Source of the DNA: Cryobacterium breve
GTDB lineage: Bacteria; Actinomycetota; Actinomycetes; Actinomycetales; Microbacteriaceae
NCBI RefSeq assembly: GCF_027594785.1
Contig: NZ_CP075584.1
Coordinates: forward strand, 2,480,001-2,544,000
DNA: 64,000 nt
Direction of reading: 5' to 3'
The notes under the pieces are model-generated. The model was not told the DNA's origin. It searched no databases and saw only the letters and a program-made list of their open reading frames with translations. Positions 56,746 through 64,000 of the stretch are shown one piece after another; the first letter of the stretch is position 1; each line of letters starts with the position of its first letter. Both the position numbers and the translations under genes were made by a program.

Positions 56746-57582
56746 ATGACTCGAACCGTTTCCGGAGCCCGCGTGCTGATTACCGGCGCTGCCAGCGGCA
56801 TGGGCCGCCTTTACGCCGAGCGGGCCGTCGCCGAGGGGGCGCGGGCGGTGATCCTGTGGGACCGGGACGCCGCCGCCCTCACCAGGACGGCCGCTCGCCT
56901 CTCCGAGGGCGCCACCGGCACGACGGCCGTGTTCCCGTACGTCGTCGACATCGGAGACCTCGGTGCGATCGCGCAGACCGCCCAACGCGTGCGCACGGAG
57001 ATCGGAAACCCGGACATCCTGATCAACAACGCCGGGATCGTGCGCGGCGCCTTCTTCTGGGAGCACGACAACGGCGACGACACGCGCCCGACCATGCAGA
57101 TCAACGCCCTCGCCCCGATGTACATCGCCCGCGAGTTCCTGCCGGGGATGATGAGCACCAACGGCCGTGAATCGCGGATCGTGAACATCGCCTCGGCGGC
57201 GGGCTTGCTCTCCAACCCGCGGATGAGCGTGTACGCGGCCTCGAAGGCCGCCCTGATCGGGTGGAGCGATTCCCTGCGGCTCGAACTCGTGCAACAGGGC
57301 TTCAGCCGGGTCAAGGTCACCACGGTGTCGCCGAGCTATATCTCGACCGGCATGTTCGACGGCGCTCGCGGGCCGCTCCTGACTCCCATACTCACGCCGG
57401 AATACGTCGTCGACCGAGTCTGGCGGGCCATGCTCGCCGGGACCCCGCAGGTGACCATGCCGTGGACGGTCGGGCTCTCGAAAGTGCTGCGGGGCATCCT
57501 GCCGCTGCCGGTCTGGGACCTCGTGGCGGGCCGCGTCTTCGGTGTCTACAACACCATGGACGACTTCGTCGGCCGCAGCTGA
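56746..57582 (+). CDS. Short-chain dehydrogenase/reductase
   Basis: This 278-residue classical SDR has the NAD(P)-binding G-A-A-S-G-M-G near 14-20, N-N-A-G near 92, and the catalytic Y-A-A-S-K (Tyr about 165, Lys about 169). The C-terminal extension with a hydrophobic helix resembles membrane-associated SDRs such as 17-beta-hydroxysteroid dehydrogenase type 11-like enzymes; the substrate is unknown. Two further in-frame ATGs lie 15-18 bases upstream and could be used. The GGAGG at 56740 is only one base from ATG 56746. Confidence 0.86.
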   Translation: MTRTVSGARVLITGAASGMGRLYAERAVAEGARAVILWDRDAAALTRTAARLSEGATGTTAVFPYVVDIGDLGAIAQTAQRVRTEIGNPDILINNAGIVRGAFFWEHDNGDDTRPTMQINALAPMYIAREFLPGMMSTNGRESRIVNIASAAGLLSNPRMSVYAASKAALIGWSDSLRLELVQQGFSRVKVTTVSPSYISTGMFDGARGPLLTPILTPEYVVDRVWRAMLAGTPQVTMPWTVGLSKVLRGILPLPVWDLVAGRVFGVYNTMDDFVGRS

Positions 57583-57595
57583 CCGGAAGGGCGGG

Positions 57596-58540
57596 TCAGG
57601 GCAGCAGCACGATCTTGCCGCGCGGATGCCCGTGCTCGCTGAGCTCCTGGGCTGCGGCGGCCTCGGCGAGTGGGAAGGCCGCCGCGATCTCGACGTCGAA
57701 CCGCCCGGCGGCGGCCAGCTCGGTGGCGAGTCGCAGGCCCTCAGCCCTGAGCCCGATCTGCTCGGGGGTGAGCGGGACCGGGCTGCCGCCTGACCAGGCC
57801 TGGATGCCGAGCTCAGCGGCCTTCCAGCCGACCACGATGGTCCCGATCCTGCTGCGGTCGGCGACGAGCGCGAAGGAAGCCTCGAGGGCCTCGTCGGTGC
57901 CGGCGGCATCCAGGACGACGTCGACGCCCTGCGGTGCCACCGCACGGATGCGATCGACGAGACCGGGCCCGTACACGACCGGGATGGCTCCGAGTTCCGC
58001 GAGCCTGGCCTGATTCGGCTCGCTCGCCGTCGCGATCACGGTCGCACCGTCGAGCAGGGCGAACTGGATCGCGGCCTGGCCGACGCTCCCGGAACCGCCG
58101 TGGATGAGCAGGGTGTCTGCGGACCCCAGCCCGAGCGAGCGAAGCGCCTGGTACGCCGTTCCGGCGGGCACTCCGAGGGCCGCGGCCTCCGCCCAGCCGA
58201 GGCCATCCGGCTTCCGGGTGAGCTGAGCGGGAGTCGCCGTCACGTGGCTGGCGTAGGCCCCGGCAGCGCCGAGCACGATCACGTCATCCCCGACCGCCCA
58301 GCCGGTCACGCCGGTGCCGACGTCGACGATCCGGCCGGCGGCGTCGGAGCCCGCCCGCCTCGGCGTGGTGATCGGGCCGGTCGGGCGGATGGCCCTGCGG
58401 ATCTTCCAGTCGATCGGGTTCACGCCCGCCGCCCTGACGGCGACGACGACCTCGCCGGCGGACGCCCGGGGTTCGACCGCCTCGACCAGCTCGAGCACCT
58501 CGGGTCCGCCGAATTCGGTGTACTGAACGATCTGGGCCAT
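57596..58540 (-). CDS. NADPH:quinone reductase-like MDR oxidoreductase
   Basis: This 314-residue zinc-free medium-chain reductase has the substrate-domain motif A-A-G-V-N-P-I-D near 37-44, the NADPH-binding G-G-S-G-S-V-G near 150-156, and no zinc ligands. It probably reduces quinones or enones. It is divergent from the LacI paralogue at 58681, with a perfect operator between them, so it is a likely regulatory target. Confidence 0.88.
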   Translation of the reverse strand: MAQIVQYTEFGGPEVLELVEAVEPRASAGEVVVAVRAAGVNPIDWKIRRAIRPTGPITTPRRAGSDAAGRIVDVGTGVTGWAVGDDVIVLGAAGAYASHVTATPAQLTRKPDGLGWAEAAALGVPAGTAYQALRSLGLGSADTLLIHGGSGSVGQAAIQFALLDGATVIATASEPNQARLAELGAIPVVYGPGLVDRIRAVAPQGVDVVLDAAGTDEALEASFALVADRSRIGTIVVGWKAAELGIQAWSGGSPVPLTPEQIGLRAEGLRLATELAAAGRFDVEIAAAFPLAEAAAAQELSEHGHPRGKIVLLP

Positions 58541-58631
58541 GGGCGTCTCCTCGTGTCGGTGGAGGGCGGGATGACAACCCCCACTCGCATTTTGACACCT
58601 CTGTGCCTCGGCAATAGTCTGGGCATCAGCT

Positions 58632-58645
58632 TGGAAACGTTTCCA
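58632..58645. promoter_or_regulatory. LacI-type operator
   Basis: TGGAAACGTTTCCA is a perfect 14-bp palindrome, identical to the operator at 48022-48035. It lies 35 bp before the LacI start and 91 bp before the divergent MDR gene start. Confidence 0.88.
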
Positions 58646-58680
58646 CTTGACGCAGTCCCGGCAGGGCAGGGGGTGCAGTG

Positions 58681-59700
58681 ATGGTCACGATCACGATCAA
58701 GGACGTTGCCGCGCTCGCCGGCGTGTCCGTCGCGACCACGTCCCGGGTGCTCTCCGGAAACCCGGCCACCTCGGCGGACGCCCGCTCGCGCGTGCATGCG
58801 GCCGTGGCGGAGCTCGACTATCGCCCGAACGCCCAGGCCAGGGCGCTGCGGTCCACCCGCACGCACGCGATCGGCCTGCTCGTGCCGGATGTCCGGAACC
58901 CGTTCTTCGCCGATCTCGCCCATACGGTCGAGCAGGCCGCCCTCGTGCACGGCTTCGTGACGTTGCTCGGCAATGCGAACGAGCGGAAGGACCAGCAGGA
59001 CCGATACCTCGACAACCTGATCGCCCGGCGGGTCGACGGCATCATCGTCGCGCCGCTCGGGGACGGAAGCGGCAGCATCCGCTCGGTCGTCGGACGGGAG
59101 ATCCCGGCCGTCTTCATCGACCGCACCATCGAGGGCATCGACCTGCCGAGCGTGACCACGGACAGCGATACCGGGATTCGGGAGGCGGTCGATCACCTCG
59201 CCGCGCTCGGGCACACCCGGATCGGCTACATTGCGGGGCCGCAGTCCACCTCGACCGGCCGCGAACGCTACGCGAGCTTCGTGCGGGCCGCCGGCGACCG
59301 GGGCCTCAGCCTCGACCCCGCGCTCATCGTCTTCGGCGACTTCCAGCCCGAGAGCGGCTCCGCGGCCGTGCGCACCCTGCTCGCGCTCACCGAACCGCCG
59401 ACCGCGCTGCTGGTCGCGGACAGCCCGATGGCGTTCGGCGCGATCGGCGCGATCCAGAAGCTCGGCCTCCGGATCGGCACCGACGTCGCCCTGGTCTCCT
59501 TCGACGACATCGACTGGCTCGCCCTGCTCGACCCACCCGTAAGCGTCATCGCGCACAGCGTCGCGGACATGGGCCGGATCGCCGTCGAGATGCTCAGGAC
59601 CGTGATCGACGGCGGCAGACCCGAGTCCGTGCGCCTGCCCAGCCGGCTGGTCGTCCGTGCCTCCTCGGCGACCCCGGTCGATCCCAGCCGATCCCGCTAG
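58681..59700 (+). CDS. LacI-family regulator, paralogue of the ribose regulator
   Basis: This 339-residue repressor is closely similar along its whole length to the protein at 48083: the HTH (I-K-D-V-A-A-L-A-G-V-S-V-A-T-T-S-R-V-L-S-G), F-F-A-D-L-A-H-T-V-E-Q and R-Y-L-D-N-L are nearly shared. It lacks the Pro-rich tail. It has no sugar operon beside it and may act on the divergent quinone reductase, on itself, or on the rbs locus through the identical operator. GTG 58678 is an alternative start; ATG 58681 fits the AGGGGG site better. Confidence 0.9.
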   Translation: MVTITIKDVAALAGVSVATTSRVLSGNPATSADARSRVHAAVAELDYRPNAQARALRSTRTHAIGLLVPDVRNPFFADLAHTVEQAALVHGFVTLLGNANERKDQQDRYLDNLIARRVDGIIVAPLGDGSGSIRSVVGREIPAVFIDRTIEGIDLPSVTTDSDTGIREAVDHLAALGHTRIGYIAGPQSTSTGRERYASFVRAAGDRGLSLDPALIVFGDFQPESGSAAVRTLLALTEPPTALLVADSPMAFGAIGAIQKLGLRIGTDVALVSFDDIDWLALLDPPVSVIAHSVADMGRIAVEMLRTVIDGGRPESVRLPSRLVVRASSATPVDPSRSR

Positions 59701-59709
59701 GCTCGGCGC

Positions 59710-60234
59710 GTGACCGAATCCTTCCGTTCCCTGTTGCGCTCCCTGCCGGACTTCCCGGCCTCCCTCCCGCCGTTCGACGCGAAGGCCGCAGAGCCCGATC
59801 CCGCCCTGCTCTTCCAGGGCTGGCTCGCCGCCGCCCTCGCCGCCGGGGTGCCGCAGCCGCACGCCTTCAGCCTCGCCACGGCGACCGCTGACGGCCAGCC
59901 ATCCTCACGGATGCTGATCCTCAAGAACATCGACGAGGCCGGCTGGCACTTCGCGAGCTCCGCGAAATCACGCAAGGGGCTCGAGCTCAGTGAGAACCCG
60001 CGCGCAGCGATGAACTTCTACTGGCCGCAACAGGGCAGGCAGGTGCGCGTGGTCGGTTCGGTGATCGAACTCTCGGCGGAGGCATCCGCGCAGGACTGGG
60101 ACGAGCGCCCGGGCGCCGACGGCCGCCCCAACCCGAGCTGGCGGCTCTACGCGCTTCGGCCGAGCGAGATCGAGTTCTGGCAGGCGAGCGCCGACCGGAA
60201 CCACGTGCGCTACCGGATCGAGGTGTCGGAATGA
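59710..60234 (+). CDS. Pyridoxamine 5'-phosphate oxidase-family flavoprotein
   Basis: This 174-residue protein has the split-barrel FMN-binding fold. The motif S-S-R-M-L-I-L-K near 66-73, F-A-S-S-A-K-S-R-K-G near 81-90 and the C-terminal P-S-E-I-E-F-W-Q near 151-158 match PdxH. It is shorter than the usual 215-residue enzyme at the N-terminus, and the last arginine-rich motif differs (R-Y-R-I-E-V), so true PNP/PMP oxidase activity is uncertain. GTG 59710 starts ten bases after the LacI stop. Confidence 0.83.
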   Translation: MTESFRSLLRSLPDFPASLPPFDAKAAEPDPALLFQGWLAAALAAGVPQPHAFSLATATADGQPSSRMLILKNIDEAGWHFASSAKSRKGLELSENPRAAMNFYWPQQGRQVRVVGSVIELSAEASAQDWDERPGADGRPNPSWRLYALRPSEIEFWQASADRNHVRYRIEVSE

Positions 60235-61235
60235 CCGCCGCCTCGCCGAAGAAGTCGCCGAAGAATTCCGGCTGGACCGCCGCGGACATCCCCGACCTCC
60301 GCGGCCGCACGGCCATCGTCACGGGAGCGAACTCGGGCCTCGGCTTCGTGACGGCGTCCGAACTGGCCGGGCACGGGGCATCCGTCACCCTCGCCGTGCG
60401 CGATCTCGCCAGGGGCGAAGACGCCGCGCGGCGCATTCTGGCCGGGCTTCCTACTGACCGGGCAGCGAATGCCGCGGTGCAGGTGCGCGAACTCGACCTG
60501 TCCAGCCTCGCCTCGGTCCGGGCCTTCGCGAGCGCCTGGCTCGCCGAGCACCCCGAAGGGCTTGACATCCTCGTCAACAACGCGGGCGTCATGAACGTGC
60601 CCCAGCGCCGGACGGCCGACGGATTCGAACTCCAGTTCGGCACCAACCACCTCGGCCACTTCGCGCTCACCGGACTGCTGCTGCCCGGCCTGCTCGCCCG
60701 CGCCACCGCGGGCACGGACCCCGGCCGGAAGCCCCGGGTCGTCACGCTCTCCTCCACGTTGCACCGGCGCGGCCGGATGAACTTCGACGACCTGATGGGC
60801 GAGCAGAAATACAAGGCCTGGGATGCGTACGGCCAGAGCAAGCTCGCCAACCTGCTCTTCACGAGCGAGCTGCAGCGCCGGTCCGACGCAGCAGGGACGC
60901 CCCTCCTCGCCCTCGCCGCCCACCCCGGATATGCCAGCACGAACCTGCAGTCCGTCGGCGCCAGCATGCGCGGCAGCGGCTTCGAGCGCCGCCTGACGGC
61001 TCTCGCCAACCGGGTCCTCGCCCAGCCGGCCGAGATGGGGGCGCTGCCCACGCTTTATGCCGCGACCGAGCCGGGACTTGCCGGGAACACCTTCGTCGGG
61101 CCCGACGGCTTCGGCGAGCAGCACGGCCACCCGCATCCGGTCGGGCGGTCCGAGCGGGCCGGCACCCGAGCGGATGCCGTGCGCCTGTGGGAGGAAAGCG
61201 AACGGCTGACCGGGGTCACCTTCGATCTCGGCTGA
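60231..61235 (+). CDS. SDR family oxidoreductase (retinol dehydrogenase/protochlorophyllide reductase-like)
   Basis: The product is 334 residues. The Rossmann site G-A-N-S-G-L-G near 33-39, N-N-A-G-V-M near 120, S-S-T-L near 173, and the catalytic Y-G-Q-S-K-L near 200 are typical of the extended SDR group that contains retinol dehydrogenases. The natural substrate is unknown. The ATG overlaps the previous gene by four bases (ATGA), so the two are co-translated. Confidence 0.88.
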   Translation: MTAASPKKSPKNSGWTAADIPDLRGRTAIVTGANSGLGFVTASELAGHGASVTLAVRDLARGEDAARRILAGLPTDRAANAAVQVRELDLSSLASVRAFASAWLAEHPEGLDILVNNAGVMNVPQRRTADGFELQFGTNHLGHFALTGLLLPGLLARATAGTDPGRKPRVVTLSSTLHRRGRMNFDDLMGEQKYKAWDAYGQSKLANLLFTSELQRRSDAAGTPLLALAAHPGYASTNLQSVGASMRGSGFERRLTALANRVLAQPAEMGALPTLYAATEPGLAGNTFVGPDGFGEQHGHPHPVGRSERAGTRADAVRLWEESERLTGVTFDLG

Positions 61236-61438
61236 CGGTGCCGTTTTTGCGGTGTCGTTTATGCAGACATGCTCGGTCGGTCTTTCGCACACCTGCGCCC
61301 ACCCCCGCGCCGGTTTCCGCAGTCCGCGCCCGAAACGGCGGGCGCGGCCTGCCGAAACGGTAGCGGTGGCGAAGCCTCGCGGCCTCGATCGCGCTAGATT
61401 CACGGGAACATTCCTCATTCACGACGATGGGCTGCGCC

Positions 61439-62870
61439 ATGACGGACACCAATACCGCGCCGACCGCTGCCGCTACTCCCGATGCCGCCGATGCTGCTTT
61501 CGACACCGCTTCCTCGGTCGACAGGCGCGAATTCCGGCTGCAGTGCGGCCAGGACTCCCCGCTCCTGCCCGGTCAGTACGTCGAGCTCGATGATCCGTCC
61601 GGGCGGGTCTTCCTCGGCCAGGTGGATGTCCTCACCGCGTCCGACGACGGGTTCACCGGCACCGGCTGGATCCTCGGGGTCGTCGACGCCGGGGGCCGGC
61701 TCGACCCGCGCGGCGCGACCGCGTTCACGAGGGCGAGCGTGAGCACCGCGGGACCGGACCTCGTCGAACTGCTGCACGAGGCATCCGGTGCCACTCTCAC
61801 GGTCGGTGCCCTGCTCGCCTCGCCCGGAGTGCCGGCCCGCCTGCTGCCGCACCGGTTCAACCGGCACACCTTCTGGTGCGGTCAGAGCGGGTCGGGCAAG
61901 ACCTACGCCCTCGGGGTTCTGATCGAGCAGTTGCTCGCCCACACCGAGCCTGCCGATAGTGATCTTCGACCCGAACGCCGACTTCGTGCGCCTCGGCGAG
62001 GTGCGGGCGGATGCCGCGCCCGGGGAAGCGGACGCGCTGCGGAACCGGGACATCCGGGTGTTGCGCCCCGGCAGCGGGCCCGGCGAGCACCTTCGGGTGC
62101 GGTTCCGGTCACTGCCGTTGCCGGTCAAGGCCGCGATGCTCTGGCTCGACCCGCTGCGCGACCGCGCCGAGTACAACAGCGTGCTCCACCTCGACGCGTT
62201 CGAGGCGGAGAACGACCCGGGTGCACTCCTGGCACGGCTGCGGGAATCGCCGGATCCCGCGCACCAGGCGCTCGCCCTGCGCATCGAGAACCTCGGGGTG
62301 CTCGACTGGAACATCTACGCCTTCGACGAGCCCGCGGCGACCGAGATCATCGACGCCCGACCGCACGCGACCGTGCTGGACCTCGGCGGGTTCGAGCACG
62401 CGGACGAGCCGCTCGTGACGGCGCTCTCGGTGCTCGAGAACCTCTGGGCGCACCGGGAGGAGCGCCGGCCGGTGCTGCTCGTCATCGACGAGGCGCACAA
62501 CCTGTGCTCCCCGGACCAGAACGGACCGCTGCACACCGCGCTGCGGGAACAGATCATCCAGATCGCCGCCGAAGGGCGCAAGTTCGGGCTGTGGTTGTTG
62601 CTCTCGACGCAGCGTCCGTCGAAGATCCATCCCGGGATCATCTCGCAGTGCGACAACCTCGCCCTGATGAAGATGAGCTCGCCCGCCGACCTCGCCGAGC
62701 TCGCGGCGCTGTTCGGCTACGCCCCGGCCGCGCTGCTGGCGCAGTCCCCGCGATTCCGGCAGGGCGAGGCGCTGTTCGCGGGCGGGTTCGTGCCCGCGCC
62801 GAGCCTCGTGCGGGTGCGCGACCGGATCACGGAAGAGGGCGGCATCGACGTGAAGGTGCCGCTGCGCTGA
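61439..62870 (+). CDS. HerA/FtsK-like ATPase (DUF87-type), +1 frameshift near 61949
   Basis: This protein of about 476 residues has an N-terminal beta-barrel like the HAS-barrel of HerA, then Walker A C-G-Q-S-G-S-G-K-T near 142-150, Walker B L-L-V-I-D-E-A-H-N-L, and sensor motif L-L-S-T-Q-R-P-S-K. Such proteins form hexameric pumps for DNA or polypeptides. No NurA nuclease is adjacent. The frame breaks at GAGCCTG (61946-61952); GAGCTG restores A-H-T-E-L-P-I-V-I-F-D-P-N-A-D. ATG 61427 is an alternative start; TAGATT at 61395 may be a -10 box. Confidence 0.84.
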
Positions 62871-62874
62871 CCCG

Positions 62875-64000
62875 TCAGCGGAGCGAGGAGATGCCGAGCG
62901 CGATCTGCTTGAGATTCCGGATCCGCTGCTCGTAGCGGGCCGCGAGCACGATCAGCAGGGTGCCTCCGATTCCGAGCCACAGCCACCAGGCGACGGCCTC
63001 GTAGGCGAGCGCGATCCATGGCCACAGCTGGGCGAGACCGTGCACGAGCAGCACCACGGCGCCGAGCACGAAGGGCGCCTGCAGCCGCTGCCGCAGGCCG
63101 GCCAGCAGTACGCCGAGTGCGAGCACGCCGAGCCCGACGACCCGCCAGAGCGGGCTCTCGGTCACGTCGAGCAGCAGCGACGGACCGAGCAGCACGAGCA
63201 GTCCCGGCGCAAGCCACGGCCAGCTGCGCGCCGACGGCGTCGCCTCGAGGTGTAGCCAGCCGCTCGTGACGAGCGCGAGGGCGAGCGGCACGCTCACGAT
63301 CTCGATCGGGTGCGGCACGCCGTGGCCATAGCCGGTGAGCACCGCGATTCCGCCGGCGGCGATGGCCAGCCAGGCGACCCAGCGACCTGATCGGCTCGGG
63401 TCGACCTGGAACACCGCGAGGTGCACCGCGGAGAAGGTCCAGGCGAGCAGCACCACGCGGATCGTCGCGAGCGGCTCATAGCCGAGTGCGGCGACTTCGG
63501 CCCCGAGCACGCCGGCCATCGCCAGGACGACGAGACCGTAGCCGAGAGCCGACGTCGAGGCATCCGTCGCCGCCACCTGCTGCGGACTGGTCCACTTCGG
63601 GCCGGGGGTCGCATCGGTGAAGCGGATGCCGTCGCGCGCGTCGCCGTCGACCGGGCCGGCCTGCGGGGGTCGCCTACCGCCGCGGCGAGACCGGCGACGG
63701 TGCCACGGCGGGCCGCGGCCACGAGGGTGAGTCCGGTCGCGGCCACGAGCGCGGCCGCGGGCAGCAGCCAGCCCTCGAGCCGGGAATCCGGCCCGGACGG
63801 GACGGTGTCGAGGAGGGGGCTCACCCGATTCAGGGCGGTGAGCAGCACGGCGACGAGTCCGGCGGAGACGGCCGGCCAGGCCAGCGGACGCCACGCCGGT
63901 ACCGCGGTGAACGCGGCGCCGGCGATCGCGAGCGCGCCGCCGAGGGCGAGCACGAGGATCGGGCGGAGTAGGAACCCGTCCGGTGTGGGCAGGATGATGG
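62875..64000 (-). CDS. Polytopic membrane protein of unknown function (5' end outside window), frame break near 63665
   Basis: About 375 residues are visible. Hydrophobic segments are numerous, and Ala/Gly/Leu-rich helices alternate with short loops, with no recognisable catalytic motif. The frame is open to the window edge at 64000. Between G-L-A-A-A-V-G-D-P and the downstream part starting P-Q-A-G-P-V-D-G-D the frame changes near 63665, next to a run of five C residues (coding strand); losing one base from six would explain it. This is not at an AGCT site and differs from the other shifts. The C-terminal part ends S-S-L-R at 62875. Confidence 0.7.
   Translation of the reverse strand, partial: HHPAHTGRVPTPPDPRARPRRRARDRRRRVHRGTGVASAGLAGRLRRTRRRAAHRPESGEPPPRHRPVRAGFPARGLAAARGRARGRDRTHPRGRGPPWHRRRSRRGGRRPPQAGPVDGDARDGIRFTDATPGPKWTSPQQVAATDASTSALGYGLVVLAMAGVLGAEVAALGYEPLATIRVVLLAWTFSAVHLAVFQVDPSRSGRWVAWLAIAAGGIAVLTGYGHGVPHPIEIVSVPLALALVTSGWLHLEATPSARSWPWLAPGLLVLLGPSLLLDVTESPLWRVVGLGVLALGVLLAGLRQRLQAPFVLGAVVLLVHGLAQLWPWIALAYEAVAWWLWLGIGGTLLIVLAARYEQRIRNLKQIALGISSLR

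Overview
This is a high-GC actinobacterial chromosome segment. The rRNA genes and gene set point to the family Microbacteriaceae (Cryobacterium-like). Supporting signs are the bifunctional-type dCTP deaminase, an HspR-controlled dnaK-grpE-dnaJ-hspR operon, an F420-type luciferase-like oxidoreductase and extensive GTG start codons. The genus is an inference from sequence character, not a database match.

Layout. 1-4252: the lower-GC end of a type I restriction locus (hsdR plus a YgjP-like metalloprotease) stops beside the 3' end of a tRNA-Gly(CCC), as at a genomic-island junction. 4325-8788: core genes (dcd, a small DoxX-like protein, a PEP mutase/isocitrate-lyase-like enzyme, an MFS permease) with palindromic intergenic repeats. 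8844-12878: heat-shock operon with two HspR operators. 12868-14049: a methyltransferase. 14050-19980: a complete rrn operon (16S-23S-5S) without spacer tRNAs, closed by a strong terminator. 19991-29922: GNAT, histidine phosphatase, polytopic glycosyltransferase-like protein, SWIM/SNF2 helicase, lipoprotein, tandem universal stress protein, copper amine oxidase. 30044-32294: clpB with its own HspR-type operator. 32442-43034: dehydrogenase, nitroreductase, acyl-CoA ligase, threonine aldolase, ABC exporter, AAA+ ATPase, SDR, and an uncharacterised conserved protein. 43452-45519: beta-glucoside-type PTS EIIBCA. 45603-47931: methyltransferase and LLM oxidoreductase. 48083-54103: LacI-type regulator and a complete ribose operon (rbsACBKD). 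54220-64000: glycerate kinase, phosphoglycerate mutase, dehydrogenases, a second LacI paralogue, a PPOX-fold flavoprotein, a HerA/FtsK-like ATPase and the end of a membrane protein.

The most striking signal is not a gene. Fifteen genes that should be intact, including dnaK, clpB, rbsA (twice), rbsB, rbsK, the PTS permease and the SNF2 helicase, carry +1 frameshifts, 16 in all. Every one sits at an AGCT core, nearly always in GAGCTG or GAGCTC, where one base has been inserted between G and C (AGCCT, AGGCT or, once, AGACT). Removing that base restores each family sequence. Many other AGCT sites are intact. This is most simply a sequence-motif-linked consensus error, perhaps caused by a modified base at AGCT. 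If real in vivo it would be extraordinary. Affected genes are annotated across the shift.

Regulation visible in the sequence: HAIR-type operators upstream of dnaK (two) and clpB (one) match the HspR encoded in the operon. Identical 14-bp LacI operators lie before both LacI paralogues, each of which is divergent from an oxidoreductase gene.
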